Below are positions 1 to 8,485 of a stretch of DNA of 35,181 nucleotides, one piece after another. Every line of letters begins with the position of its first letter. Positions within the stretch are counted from its first letter, which is position 1. The notes below the pieces were generated by a model. The model did not search any database and was not told where the DNA came from. It saw nothing but the letters and a program-made list of their open reading frames with translations. Origin of the DNA: a virus. The DNA is taken from the IMG/VR virus record IMGVR_UViG_3300025141_010397, positions 1 to 35,181 of that record. One strand, given 5' to 3'. The translations under genes and the position numbers were made by a program.

Positions 1-2
1 AA

Positions 3-839
3 GAGAGGATTGAATCTTTTCAAGTATCTTACGACAATGAAGGCTGGTTAACTACTGGTCACTTCCCTCCTTGCATCGATACCAATGGTAAATTCTTTGG
101 AGGTCGTGGAAGAATCCGCGCCGCCAAAAGAAATGCCGAGCGATGGGTTCCAGTGGCAGTATACAGCAGGAGCGACACTTCTCTTCGAAATGATACTACA
201 AATGGTCTACGAGAAAACGTTCGCCCTCCATCATACGAAGCCCATTTCGACGATTTTGTAGAAGCAGCTTTTAATTTAATTACGAATGGAGAATTAAGTA
301 ACACTGTCGAGGATATTGATAGTTGGCTTTACCACGACGTAGAAATTAAAAAAGTTTTTAACAACAATGGAGGAAGAATAACAAAACTGAGAGACAAGAT
401 TCGCACTAAAGTTAAGTCTCAAAGCTCTTTAGTTTTCAACCCCACTGAAAAGGATCACTGGAAGCGATGGATTCAAAAAAACTTGGGTCTAGACGATGAC
501 AAATATGTTCTGATGAACACGAAAGATACGACAAGAACCCAGCGCTTTTGGATGAACCACCTTATGCCTGCCGTTTGCGAAGAACGCGATCCTGTTAGTA
601 TTATTTTTTATACGTCCGAGCACGATCCAGACGATGCACGCTCTAACTTGTTGGGAAGAATAAAGGAGTTGGAAGAGTTTTATCAAATGACTTTTAAATT
701 TATAAACTCTCAACTTCCTGAATCAATTTCTATCAATGTGCCAGCCAAGCGACCATGGAGCGTGCTGGGGGCTGTTCCTCAGTTCACTCAAGGTCACGAT
801 ATTACCAGCACTAAGTTAGTGAAGGTTGAGGAATATTAA
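3..839 (+). CDS. ParB/sulfiredoxin-like domain protein, 5' end outside window
   Basis: The reading frame is open from base 3 to the stop at 837-839, so the gene begins before the window; a GTG at 153 is only an internal codon. Near bases 90-165 it encodes GGRGRIRAAKRNAERWVPV, which resembles the substrate/nucleotide loop of ParB N-terminal and sulfiredoxin-fold proteins (GxxRxxAAK followed by VPV). The remaining ~200 residues have no motif I recognise; they are charged, with a helical stretch near the C-terminus. The stop lies 2 bases before the Dam methylase start, so the two are probably co-transcribed. ParB-fold proteins next to methylases are common in phages and may act as DNA-binding, nuclease or NTP-binding proteins. 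The fold call is moderate; the function is unknown. Confidence 0.6.
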   Translation, partial: ERIESFQVSYDNEGWLTTGHFPPCIDTNGKFFGGRGRIRAAKRNAERWVPVAVYSRSDTSLRNDTTNGLRENVRPPSYEAHFDDFVEAAFNLITNGELSNTVEDIDSWLYHDVEIKKVFNNNGGRITKLRDKIRTKVKSQSSLVFNPTEKDHWKRWIQKNLGLDDDKYVLMNTKDTTRTQRFWMNHLMPAVCEERDPVSIIFYTSEHDPDDARSNLLGRIKELEEFYQMTFKFINSQLPESISINVPAKRPWSVLGAVPQFTQGHDITSTKLVKVEEY

Positions 840-841
840 GA

Positions 842-1843
842 ATGAAATCTCCATTACGTTATCCAGGCGGAAAGACCCGCGCTGCTAAAACAATAATGGA
901 ATTCATTCCCGAGGATTGTGGGGAGCTTTGCTCCCCCTTCCTCGGCGGTGGCTCTGTTGAGTTGTCCTTAGCGGAAAAAGGAACAAAAGTTTACGGATAT
1001 GATTCGTTTGAACCCTTGGTTTGGTTCTGGAAGGCTCTTTTGGAGCGACCTAAAGAACTAGCACGTACAGCAAACTCGTTTAGAAAAGATCATCATCTTT
1101 TTGAATTAAACGATGTTAAAGTAAAGGGTCTTTTGAAGGAAGATTTCGATAAGATCCGTGAAGAACTAAAAGAAGAAAACAAGTATTCTATTTTAAATGC
1201 TGCTAAGTTTTATGCGATAAATCGCAGCAGCTTTTCTGGAGCAACTTTTAGTGGAGGATGGTCTCGTCGTGCAGCATATGCCAGGTTTACGAACTCTTCA
1301 ATCGACAGGGTTATGGAATTCAAGGAACCAAATATCGCTGTTGAGTGCAAAGACTTTAAGGAATCGATTCCACTCCACCCTGCTACGTTTTTGTATCTGG
1401 ACCCTCCTTACATGCTAGCTTCCGAAGAGCAAGAGAGACTTTATGGAAAATCAGGAAATAAGCACCGGGGTTTTGACCACAAAGGTTTGTACGATATACT
1501 GAAAGAAAGAGACAATTGGCTTCTTTCCTACAGTGGGGATGGAAAAGAAATTTTAGATATGTATAGTAATTTTGTTACTTGCGATGTGACAGGCGCATGG
1601 TCATATGGAATGAAAAACATTACGCCTCCAAAGCATTCTTTTAACAACATCGTGATGAACTTGATGAAAAAGTACGAAGAGCTATTCCTTGACAAAAGAC
1701 ATCAAGATTTGTATTATAAGACAATGAATACAATGAAAGAAGAAAACAAAGAGCTGAGCAAAGACATGAGCAAAAGTTCTGAGATCTTAATCATGCCTCA
1801 GTCGGTATATCAAAAACACCTAATAAGGAGAAAAAATGCCTAA
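842..1843 (+). CDS. dam: DNA adenine methylase (Dam / D12 class)
   Basis: This 333-residue protein transfers a methyl group from S-adenosylmethionine to the N6 of adenine in DNA. The N-terminus has SPLRYPGGKTR and SPFLGGGSVEL, the D12-class SAM-binding motif. The catalytic DPPY is in LYLDPPYML (about residue 182). The order (FxGGG first, DPPY later) is that of alpha-type Dam enzymes. The last ~60 residues are a charged, helical extension beyond the usual ~270-residue core. It starts 2 bases after the preceding stop, and its 3' end overlaps the recombinase gene by 8 bases. No matching restriction endonuclease is visible, so it is probably an orphan methylase protecting phage DNA or marking replication. 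A strong hairpin lies within its first 35 codons. Confidence 0.93.
   Translation: MKSPLRYPGGKTRAAKTIMEFIPEDCGELCSPFLGGGSVELSLAEKGTKVYGYDSFEPLVWFWKALLERPKELARTANSFRKDHHLFELNDVKVKGLLKEDFDKIREELKEENKYSILNAAKFYAINRSSFSGATFSGGWSRRAAYARFTNSSIDRVMEFKEPNIAVECKDFKESIPLHPATFLYLDPPYMLASEEQERLYGKSGNKHRGFDHKGLYDILKERDNWLLSYSGDGKEILDMYSNFVTCDVTGAWSYGMKNITPPKHSFNNIVMNLMKKYEELFLDKRHQDLYYKTMNTMKEENKELSKDMSKSSEILIMPQSVYQKHLIRRKNA
909..945 (+). other. Two-step hairpin inside the 5' coding region of dam
   Basis: An outer stem CCGAGG (909-914) pairs with CCTCGG (940-945), and an inner stem GGGGAGC (920-926) pairs with GCTCCCC (930-936) around a TTT loop. That is 13 base pairs with one interior loop, about 70 nt into the coding sequence. 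No T-run follows, so this is not an obvious terminator. It could slow ribosomes or protect mRNA, or be incidental. Confidence 0.4.
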
Positions 1844-2933
1844 AAAAGCAAGCAAGATAGGTCGCCTAAGCCTAACAGAGATGAAAAATTTAATTAACAA
1901 GAAGGTTGGAATGTCTGTTGCACATGATCTGACTAAGGACAATCCAACTGAAGTAAAACAATGGATTCCAACAGGCTCTCGGTATCTGGATTCGATTATC
2001 TGTAGGGGGAAAAAAGCAGGAATTCCAGTCGGTAAAATTACAGAAATTGCGGGTCTTGAAGGGGCAGGTAAGTCTTGGATGGCTTCCCAAGTTGCCGTCA
2101 ACGCCCAAAAAATGGACATGGATGTCGTCTATTTCGACTCCGAGTCAGCCATTGACCCAGGATATTTAGCAAGTCTCGGCGTGGATCTCAATAGGTGTCT
2201 ATATGTCCAAGCCACTTCAGTAGAGATGGTTTTAGAAACAATCGAAGAGCTTTTAGGGTCTAATGATGGACAAATGTTATTCATTTGGGATTCTTTAGCG
2301 CTGACCCCTGCTATTTCAGATGTAGAAGGGGATTTCAACCCTCAATCTTCAATGGCGGTTAAAGCTAGGATTTTGGCTAAGGGGATGTCAAAGTTAACGG
2401 TCCCCATTGCGAATGCACAGTCTACTTTTTTAGTCCTTAATCAATTAAAAACAAATATCGCCTCCAACCCGGCTCAAAGAATCGAGGTCATGACTAATCC
2501 TTGGGTAACACCAGGCGGCAAAGCGATGCACTATGCCTATTCGCTACGCATCTGGCTGACTGGTCGCAAGTCTAAATCATCGTTCATTATGGATGGTGAC
2601 GATCGAATTGGCTATCAGGTCCAGGTAAAACTTGAAAAATCTCGATTTGGCACTACTGGAAGACGATGCAGTTTTAACATACTATTTACTGGACAGAATC
2701 CCGGTATTCAAGATGAAGAAAGTTGGCTTGACGCACTGATGGGTTCTGACAACATCATTCAATCAGGAGCCTGGTACACTTTAATGTATAAAGATGGAAC
2801 ATCGGAAAAGTTTCAAAGCAAGACATGGCCCAAAAAGTTACAAAGTGAAAAATTTAGACAAAGAGTTCTTGAATTAATGAACGATGAAATCGTCAAAAAG
2901 TATGACCAAAAAATGGAAAAGGTCACCAATTAA
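1836..2933 (+). CDS. uvsX: UvsX/RecA-like recombinase
   Basis: A 365-residue ATP-dependent strand-exchange protein for phage recombination and recombination-dependent replication. Walker A is GLEGAGKS (residues 73-80); Walker B is LFIWDS with Asp152. A RecA-type segment around FLVLNQLK leads into TPGGKAMHYAYSLRIWL, matching the L2 loop and the following strand of the RecA fold. The C-terminal half (GYQVQVKLEKSRFG, then a GWY-like segment GAWYTL) is closer to T4 UvsX than to bacterial RecA, but its Walker A is RecA-like. The start has a ribosome site (aaggag) and overlaps dam by 8 bases. The next gene starts 10 bases after its stop. It sits with the 5' exonuclease and helicase, as expected for a replication module. 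The family is firm; the choice between UvsX and RecA is less so. Confidence 0.92.
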   Translation: MPKKASKIGRLSLTEMKNLINKKVGMSVAHDLTKDNPTEVKQWIPTGSRYLDSIICRGKKAGIPVGKITEIAGLEGAGKSWMASQVAVNAQKMDMDVVYFDSESAIDPGYLASLGVDLNRCLYVQATSVEMVLETIEELLGSNDGQMLFIWDSLALTPAISDVEGDFNPQSSMAVKARILAKGMSKLTVPIANAQSTFLVLNQLKTNIASNPAQRIEVMTNPWVTPGGKAMHYAYSLRIWLTGRKSKSSFIMDGDDRIGYQVQVKLEKSRFGTTGRRCSFNILFTGQNPGIQDEESWLDALMGSDNIIQSGAWYTLMYKDGTSEKFQSKTWPKKLQSEKFRQRVLELMNDEIVKKYDQKMEKVTN

Positions 2934-2943
2934 GGAGAAAATA

Positions 2944-3300
2944 ATGAGTGTTTGTGTCTTATATATTATGTTAAGCGGAGGAGTCTTTATGACGCCCGCG
3001 TGCCACACCGATCAGGGTATCGTTTATCCTGAAAAAATCGTCTATACAGAAACTATCCCAGAGAGATATTCTTACTTGCCATATCGGGCTCCAATGCACA
3101 CCCCGTCAGTGGTTTATCGCGATTGGCGTCCATTGCCCAATCATACACGGCGATATCGAAAATGGCGTCCAACCCGTCGAGCCCGCCGCAATATCACTAT
3201 CAATCGCTATTACTATGATTCCCCGCGAAAAAGAACAAAGCGTGCTCGAAAAGTCGTTGTTAAAAAGCGACACAATAAGAAGAATTTTAAAAAGAAATAA
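2944..3300 (+). CDS. Small basic protein with hydrophobic N-terminus
   Basis: A 118-residue protein of unknown function. I place the start at ATG 2944 because GGAGAAAATA directly precedes it; the frame is open further upstream inside the recombinase gene. The first ~20 residues (MSVCVLYIMLSGGVFMTPAC) are hydrophobic and end in Cys, so this may be a signal peptide or a weak lipobox. The middle is rich in Tyr and Pro, and the last ~60 residues are extremely rich in Arg and Lys, which suggests binding to nucleic acid or an anionic surface. A surface or DNA-binding role cannot be separated from sequence alone. Confidence 0.65.
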   Translation: MSVCVLYIMLSGGVFMTPACHTDQGIVYPEKIVYTETIPERYSYLPYRAPMHTPSVVYRDWRPLPNHTRRYRKWRPTRRARRNITINRYYYDSPRKRTKRARKVVVKKRHNKKNFKKK

Positions 3301-3315
3301 CTAATTATTAACGTT

Positions 3316-3642
3316 ATGAAATCTCTTCAAAATCTTCGCCACATAATCAAAGAGCAGCTAGAATCAAATGAATACAGGGCACTTGTAGAAATTCATTTTG
3401 ACTCTGAGTTTAAAGTAACTGAGATACTGGATCAGGTGAGGTCTTTTTGTGGCGTGATTATTGTTAATGCAGAATCTAGCCAGCGACTGACCGATAGAAA
3501 GCAAAAAGTTCTTGTTAAAATCAAATTTTATGTTTTAGACCGACCAGTTAAGCAATATGTTGCTAGCATCGTTGATAAGGCATTGTCTGTTGATGGCGTT
3601 TACGCCTTCCGAGTTAAAAAAGTTAAAATCCCTAACAAGTAA
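3316..3642 (+). CDS. Conserved-looking small protein with LRHIIKE N-terminus
   Basis: A 108-residue protein of unknown function. The N-terminus MKSLQNLRHIIKEQLE resembles that of the 13244 gene (MKYDDLKNIIKEVLEE): both have L-[KR]-[NH]-I-I-K-E followed by an acidic helix, a peptide I associate with small proteins of marine tailed phages. The rest alternates strands and helices (for example VLVKIKFYVLD), compatible with a compact alpha/beta or ferredoxin-like fold. The ribosome site is weak. It lies between the basic protein and the 5' exonuclease. Confidence 0.7.
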   Translation: MKSLQNLRHIIKEQLESNEYRALVEIHFDSEFKVTEILDQVRSFCGVIIVNAESSQRLTDRKQKVLVKIKFYVLDRPVKQYVASIVDKALSVDGVYAFRVKKVKIPNK

Positions 3643-3654
3643 TAAGAGGTTTAA

Positions 3655-4617
3655 ATGAAGAAGCAACGTTGTCTGCTGATAGACATGTTTAACATGTTCT
3701 ATCGTGCTTGGATTGTAGATCCTTCCTTGTCAGTAAACGGACATCCTATCGGCGGTTTAAAAGGCTCCTTGAAGATACTTCAAAAATTGATGAGGGAGAC
3801 ACAGCCGAATAGAGTTTTTATTTGCTGGGATGGACCTGGCGGATCTCAACGACGCCGCAGCATCAATAAAAATTATAAGGAGGGGCGAAAGCCAGCCAAG
3901 GTTAATTGGGACAGCAGTTTCCTCTCACCCGAGGCAAAAGAAGAAAACAGAAAATGGCAACAGATTAGGCTTATGGAATATTTTAATCACATGCCTGTGT
4001 GCCAACTTCTTCTGCCTTCCGTTGAAGCTGATGACATTGTTGCTTTTGCCTCAAAAGCCTCCAGTCTAAAAGGGTGGCAAAAGATCATTGTTTCGAGTGA
4101 TAAGGACTTTTTTCAGCTTTTAGACAAAGAGACGCTTCTATATCGCCCAATACAAAAAGAGCTTCTAAATCAGAAGGATATTGTAGAAAAACACAAGATA
4201 CATCCCCGAAACATGGCTCTCGCTCGATCGATCGTAGGAGACACCAGCGACAACTTGCCAGGTATCGCCGGAATAGGACTGACAACTGTAGCTAACCGTT
4301 TTTCTTTTATGGCAGAAAACAATGATTATACGCTAGATGATATCTTAAGGCATTGTGAAAATGTTAATTCGAATGCGAAGGCTTACACCAACATAATAGA
4401 AGGTGAGCAACTAATACGCGAGAATTATAAGATGATGCAGCTTTATTCCCCGAGCATCAGTGTCCAAGGAAAGGCATATCTCCGAGAAACAATTACAGAA
4501 TGTGAAATAACATTTAATAAGACTGAGATTAAAAAAATGATGATTCAAGACGGTTTTGGGGACTTTAATTGGATTGATCTGTATCAGATTTTTAATAGAA
4601 TAGCAGTTGAAAAGTGA
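3655..4617 (+). CDS. 5'-3' exonuclease / flap endonuclease (T4 RNase H-like)
   Basis: A 320-residue PIN-domain nuclease that removes RNA primers and 5' flaps during replication. The N-terminus LLIDMFNMFYRAW carries the first metal-binding Asp. VEADDIVAFASKA and VSSDKDFFQLLD carry further acidic residues of the metal site. VGDTSDNLPGIAGIGLTTVA is the helix-3-turn-helix DNA-binding segment with its conserved D-x-x-D-N. Size and domain order match T4 RNase H and the 5' nuclease domain of PolA. It lies directly upstream of the replicative helicase. Its last codons carry the -35 box of a promoter. Confidence 0.92.
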   Translation: MKKQRCLLIDMFNMFYRAWIVDPSLSVNGHPIGGLKGSLKILQKLMRETQPNRVFICWDGPGGSQRRRSINKNYKEGRKPAKVNWDSSFLSPEAKEENRKWQQIRLMEYFNHMPVCQLLLPSVEADDIVAFASKASSLKGWQKIIVSSDKDFFQLLDKETLLYRPIQKELLNQKDIVEKHKIHPRNMALARSIVGDTSDNLPGIAGIGLTTVANRFSFMAENNDYTLDDILRHCENVNSNAKAYTNIIEGEQLIRENYKMMQLYSPSISVQGKAYLRETITECEITFNKTEIKKMMIQDGFGDFNWIDLYQIFNRIAVEK

Positions 4618-4635
4618 TCACTCTCTTGCTATAAT
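4607..4635 (+). promoter_or_regulatory. Sigma70-like promoter ahead of the helicase
   Basis: TTGAAA (4607-4612), a 17-base spacer and TATAAT (4630-4635). The -35 box overlaps the last codons of the exonuclease gene. Downstream, a three-codon frame ATG-GAA-ATA-TAA (4650-4661) overlaps the helicase ATG as TAATG. The promoter also explains why a TTG codon exists at 4607 without its being the helicase start. Confidence 0.6.
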
Positions 4636-4660
4636 AGAAGGGTCACAATATGGAAATATA

Positions 4661-6046
4661 ATGCAAAAAGACAATATTAGTTTCTCAAAATATGGTAAAA
4701 ACTTTCAAGAGGTCTTGGCTTATTTGATCCTTGAAGATAGACCTTTTTCCGAACAAATAGAAGAGGTCTTGGATGTTAGTTTTTTTGAATTAAATTACTT
4801 AAAGGTTTTTGTTTCAAAGATATTTGAATACCGAACCAAGTATAAGGTCCATCCTACATCGAAAATCTTTGATTCTATTATAAGAACAGAGCTGGATGAT
4901 GAAACTGAAGCCACACGAGAGCAAGTCCGCCGTTATTTCGCTCGATCTATTGTTCGAGCATCGAGTGATAGCGAGTATATCAAGAGCACCTCTCTTGACT
5001 TCTGCAAGAAGCAAAAACTCAAGGAAGCTATCCTAAAGTCTGTTAACTTATTGCAAAACTCATCTTATGATGAGATTAAGGGCTTAATCGACAATGCTTT
5101 GAATCTAGGCATCGATAGCGATTATGGTCATGATTTTCACAAGGATTTTGAGGCTCGCTATGAGCTAAGAGCACGTAATCCTGTTTCTACAGGTTGGCAG
5201 AAAATAGACGATTTAACTAAGAACGGACTTGGAAAGGGCGAGTTGGGAGTGGTAATCGCTCCCACTGGCGCAGGCAAATCAATGGTCCTGGCGCACCTCG
5301 GCTCTCAAGCCCTTCTCAATGGAAACAACGTGGTCCATTATACTCTAGAACTGTCGGAAGAAGTAACCGGACTCAGATATGATAGTTGCATTAGCGGCGT
5401 TCGCTTGGGGGATCTTCATAGTATGAAGGGTATGGTCTATGATTCGATTAAAGAAGTCGATGGTAGACTTATAATTAAAGAGTATCCCACCAAGTCAGCA
5501 TCTGTTAATACTCTTAAAGCTCATTTAGAAAAATTAAAAAAAAATAATATTAAAATCGGAATGATTATAGTAGATTACGGCGATTTGCTCAAACCCGTTG
5601 GAACTTACAGGGAGAAAAGGAACGAGTTAGAGTCTATTTACGAAGGACTACGTGCATTAGCACAAGAAAATGAGTGTCCTATATGGACAGCATCCCAAAC
5701 TAATAGATCTGGACTAAATGCTGAAGTTATTACTATGGAATCTATTTCTGAAGCGTTTAGCAAATGTTTCGTTGCCGATATGATATTTTCAGTTTCAAGA
5801 ACAGTGGAAGACAAAAATACAAATCAAGGAAGAATATTCCTTGCTAAGAACAGGAATGGACCAGATGGATTAGTGTTTCCTTTGTACATGGACACATCAA
5901 GGGTAAAAATAAAAATACTTGATTCTCCTATACAATCAGAGGAAAAAAGGCCAGTTAATAAGCTCGTAGAGGTATATCAGAAGAGTAAAAGACAGTTTAA
6001 TACTGCAAAGAACGAAGGAAAACACAATGACACAAACAGCAAATGA
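4661..6046 (+). CDS. Replicative DNA helicase (DnaB / T4 gp41 type)
   Basis: An ATP-driven hexameric helicase that unwinds the replication fork. I choose ATG 4661 (461 residues) over the in-frame TTG at 4607, which lies in a -35 box and has no ribosome site. The N-terminal ~170 residues are helical, like the primase-interacting domain. The RecA-fold core starts at STGWQKIDDLTKNGLGKGEL, with Walker A APTGAGKS and Walker B IGMIIVDYGDLL. WTASQTNRSGL is the DnaB-type sensor loop, and FLAKNRNGPDG near the C-terminus carries the arginine finger region. The downstream reductase start overlaps its 3' end by 20 bases. No primase gene is visible in the window. Confidence 0.92.
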   Translation: MQKDNISFSKYGKNFQEVLAYLILEDRPFSEQIEEVLDVSFFELNYLKVFVSKIFEYRTKYKVHPTSKIFDSIIRTELDDETEATREQVRRYFARSIVRASSDSEYIKSTSLDFCKKQKLKEAILKSVNLLQNSSYDEIKGLIDNALNLGIDSDYGHDFHKDFEARYELRARNPVSTGWQKIDDLTKNGLGKGELGVVIAPTGAGKSMVLAHLGSQALLNGNNVVHYTLELSEEVTGLRYDSCISGVRLGDLHSMKGMVYDSIKEVDGRLIIKEYPTKSASVNTLKAHLEKLKKNNIKIGMIIVDYGDLLKPVGTYREKRNELESIYEGLRALAQENECPIWTASQTNRSGLNAEVITMESISEAFSKCFVADMIFSVSRTVEDKNTNQGRIFLAKNRNGPDGLVFPLYMDTSRVKIKILDSPIQSEEKRPVNKLVEVYQKSKRQFNTAKNEGKHNDTNSK

Positions 6047-7886
6047 AATACTATCAGATATTACGGTGCATATGAAGTATGCCCGCTATCTCCCTAAAAA
6101 AGAACGCCGCGAGACATGGAAAGAACTCGTTAATCGCAATAAAAAAATGCACATTAAAAAATATCCCGAGCTAAAGGATGAAATTAGTGCTGCGTATAAA
6201 TTTGTTTATGACAAAAAAGTTCTTCCATCTATGCGCTCGATGCAGTTTGGTGGGAAGCCGATTGAAGTCGCACCTAATCGTATTTACAATTGTGCTTACT
6301 TGCCGATTGATGATTGGCACTCTTTTTCGGAAGTAATGTTTCTTCTCCTTGGAGGCACAGGCGTTGGATATTCAGTTCAAAAGCATCACGTTGAGAAGCT
6401 CCCTGAGATTCAAAAGCCCTCATCAAAACGCTCGCGCCGTTTTTTGATAGGTGACTCTATTGAAGGATGGGCAGACGCTGTTAAGGCTTTGATTCGGACC
6501 TATTTTAATGGTGGCACTCGCTTGCGCTTTGACTTTTCGGACATTCGACCAAAAGGAGCGCGACTGGTTACTTCGGGAGGCAAGGCACCTGGACCGCAAC
6601 CTCTGAAGGAGTGTTTGATAAAAATTGAAGGTATATTAGATTCTAAGGAAAATGGAGACAAGCTGGAGCCAATCGAGGTTCACGATGTCGTGTGCCATGT
6701 CGCAGATGCCGTCCTTGCTGGCGGCATTCGCCGCGCCGCCCTCATATCTCTTTTCAGCGCCGATGACGATGAGATGCTTTCTGCAAAAGCTGGAAACTGG
6801 TGGGAGCAAAATCCCCAACGCGGTCGCGCAAACAATTCAATCGTTTTGATGCGACATCGTATAACTAAAGAATATTTTGCTGAATTGTGGGATAGGGTTA
6901 AAGCATCCGGCAGTGGAGAGCCGGGGTTTTATTTTACAAACGATAAAGACTGGGGAACAAACCCGTGTTGCGAAATAGCGCTTAGACCGTATCAGTTTTG
7001 TAATTTATGTGAAGTAAATGTTAGTGATGTAGATTCACAGGAGGATCTTGAATCCCGAGTGAAGGCTGCTGCTTTAATTGGAACCCTCCAAGCCGGATAC
7101 ACAGATTTTCATTACTTAAGGGATATTTGGCAAAGACATACAGAAAAAGACGGGCTCATCGGCGTTTCAATGACTGGCATCGCATCAGCTCGCGTCTTGG
7201 ACCTAAACATGGAAATGGCTGCAAAAGCTGTCAAGAAGGAAAACCAGCGAGTTGCTAAGCTGATTGGGATCAAATCTGCCGCCCGCACAACTTGCGTAAA
7301 ACCCGCTGGGACAACATCGTTAACTCTAGGCACTTCTAGTGGTATTCATGCTTGGCATAACGATTATTATGTCCGCCGCTTGAGGGTTGGTAAAAACGAG
7401 GCGATATACACATACTTGTCTATAAATCATCCTGAACTGGTTGAGGACGAATATTTTAGACCACACGATACAGCGGTTATCTCAGTTCCTCAAAAATCTC
7501 CTGCCGGGGCAATAACTAGGCACGAAAGCGCATTGCAATTGTTAAAGAGGATCAAGAAAGTTAGCCAAGAGTGGATAAAACCTGGGCACAAGAAAGGACA
7601 AAATACACATAACGTATCTGCTACTGTTTCAATCAAGGATTCTGAGTGGATCGATGTTGGCGAGTGGATGTGGGAAAATAGGGAGTACTACAATGGACTC
7701 TCTGTCTTGCCTTACGATGGGGGCAGTTATGTTCAGGCACCTTTTGAGGACTGTTCATCTGAAAAATATGAGAAACTTATAGAGGCTTTGGAGAGTATCG
7801 ACCTCACCAAAGTGGTCGAAACGGAGGACAATACAGACCTTAAAAGTGAAGCGGCATGCTCTGGCGGCCAATGTGAGATTACTTAG
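6027..7886 (+). CDS. nrdJ: Adenosylcobalamin-dependent ribonucleotide reductase (class II)
   Basis: A 619-residue enzyme that reduces ribonucleotides to deoxyribonucleotides using a radical generated from adenosylcobalamin (B12). Visible landmarks are NCAYLPIDDWHSF near the N-terminus, GGTGVGYSVQ, TNPCCEIALRPYQFCNLCEVN (active-site cysteines), CVKPAGTTSLTLGTSSGIH (phosphate-binding loop) and a C-terminal CSGGQC pair that shuttles electrons to the active site. No small subunit (NrdB) or glycyl-radical motif is present. Length and the C-terminal CxGGxC fit the monomeric triphosphate-reductase type, somewhat shorter than the ~740-residue Lactobacillus enzyme. It therefore needs B12 from the host. 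The glutaredoxin at 26069 is a plausible reductant. The start overlaps the helicase gene by 20 bases. Confidence 0.9.
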   Translation: MTQTANEILSDITVHMKYARYLPKKERRETWKELVNRNKKMHIKKYPELKDEISAAYKFVYDKKVLPSMRSMQFGGKPIEVAPNRIYNCAYLPIDDWHSFSEVMFLLLGGTGVGYSVQKHHVEKLPEIQKPSSKRSRRFLIGDSIEGWADAVKALIRTYFNGGTRLRFDFSDIRPKGARLVTSGGKAPGPQPLKECLIKIEGILDSKENGDKLEPIEVHDVVCHVADAVLAGGIRRAALISLFSADDDEMLSAKAGNWWEQNPQRGRANNSIVLMRHRITKEYFAELWDRVKASGSGEPGFYFTNDKDWGTNPCCEIALRPYQFCNLCEVNVSDVDSQEDLESRVKAAALIGTLQAGYTDFHYLRDIWQRHTEKDGLIGVSMTGIASARVLDLNMEMAAKAVKKENQRVAKLIGIKSAARTTCVKPAGTTSLTLGTSSGIHAWHNDYYVRRLRVGKNEAIYTYLSINHPELVEDEYFRPHDTAVISVPQKSPAGAITRHESALQLLKRIKKVSQEWIKPGHKKGQNTHNVSATVSIKDSEWIDVGEWMWENREYYNGLSVLPYDGGSYVQAPFEDCSSEKYEKLIEALESIDLTKVVETEDNTDLKSEAACSGGQCEIT

Positions 7887-7889
7887 GGC

Positions 7890-7917
7890 TTGACTTTCGT
7901 TTTCTGGCGCATATAAT
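7890..7917 (+). promoter_or_regulatory. Sigma70-like promoter ahead of the groES-pckA block
   Basis: TTGACT (7890-7895), a 16-base spacer and TATAAT (7912-7917), just after the reductase stop. The GTG start at 7947 follows with AAGGAGG. This promoter would drive the small helical protein, groES and pckA. Confidence 0.75.
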
Positions 7918-7946
7918 AGTATACATAACAGCTCAAGGAGGATTTT

Positions 7947-8198
7947 GTGAGCACCGAAGAAAAAACCACAGATGAATACATTGTTGATTTTATTAAAGCA
8001 TTTAAGACAGTAGAAGACGAAATGGAGCCTTATAAGGAACACAAGCGTGATCTTAAAAAGAACTACGTTGATAACGGATGGTTGTCAAAAGACGAGCTTC
8101 GCTTTGCAATTAAGGCATATCGAATGTTAAAATCTGACGAAAGTTTTGAACACTTTTCTGAGATTTATGATAAGATTTCTAAGAGCATTGGGAGTTAA
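7947..8198 (+). CDS. Small helical protein of unknown function
   Basis: An 83-residue, mostly helical, charged protein with a GTG start behind a strong AAGGAGG site. It is the first gene after a clear promoter, so it is probably well expressed. The middle (YKEHKRDLKKNYVDNGWLSK, then a helix with AIKAYRMLKSD) has the same layout as GapR/DUF2312 nucleoid proteins: a basic helix, a short G-containing turn, then a second helix. I cannot confirm that relation by eye. GroES follows 2 bases after its stop. Confidence 0.7.
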   Translation: MSTEEKTTDEYIVDFIKAFKTVEDEMEPYKEHKRDLKKNYVDNGWLSKDELRFAIKAYRMLKSDESFEHFSEIYDKISKSIGS

Positions 8199-8200
8199 TC

Positions 8201-8485
8201 ATGAAACCAGTCCCTTTTAACAGGCACCTTCTTATTTTAAAACAAGAAAAGGAGGAGGAGGATAAGAGTCTAGTCCTAGTTCCAGAGAGCTACGAACAAA
8301 AAGACCCTTTTACCTTGGCCACAATTATGGAACCAGCTTCGGATTGTAAATCTCGTTGGATGCCAGGTTCAACAGTGGTTGTGCCTACTCACACAATTGA
8401 GACCCTATCTTTTGACGGAGAAGATTTTCACCTTGTTTTAGAAAACCATGTCCTGATGGGGTTGTTCAATAAAGAAGGAAAATAA
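8201..8485 (+). CDS. groES: GroES-like co-chaperonin
   Basis: A 94-residue protein with the GroES fold signature: an opening PFNRHLLILK strand, a Glu-rich loop region, VLVPESYEQK at the position of the mobile GroEL-binding loop, a middle segment (PGSTVVVPTH) like the GroES PGDxV strand, and a final ENHVLMGLF like the EExDILAI end of GroES. It would cap a GroEL ring, either the host's or the phage's own at 23941. T4 replaces host GroES with gp31 to fold its capsid protein, so a similar role is likely. The sequence is divergent from bacterial GroES. It overlaps pckA by one base (TAATG). Confidence 0.82.
   Translation: MKPVPFNRHLLILKQEKEEEDKSLVLVPESYEQKDPFTLATIMEPASDCKSRWMPGSTVVVPTHTIETLSFDGEDFHLVLENHVLMGLFNKEGK

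Noticed and set aside
4607-4660. Helicase start at TTG 4607
   Set aside because: No ribosome site, and the TTG is part of a -35 box; ATG 4661 is a better start.
6907-6935. Terminator inside the ribonucleotide reductase gene
   Set aside because: The stem is only 5 bp (CCGGC/GCCGG) with an 8-base loop, although GGTTTTATTTT follows; too weak to claim.
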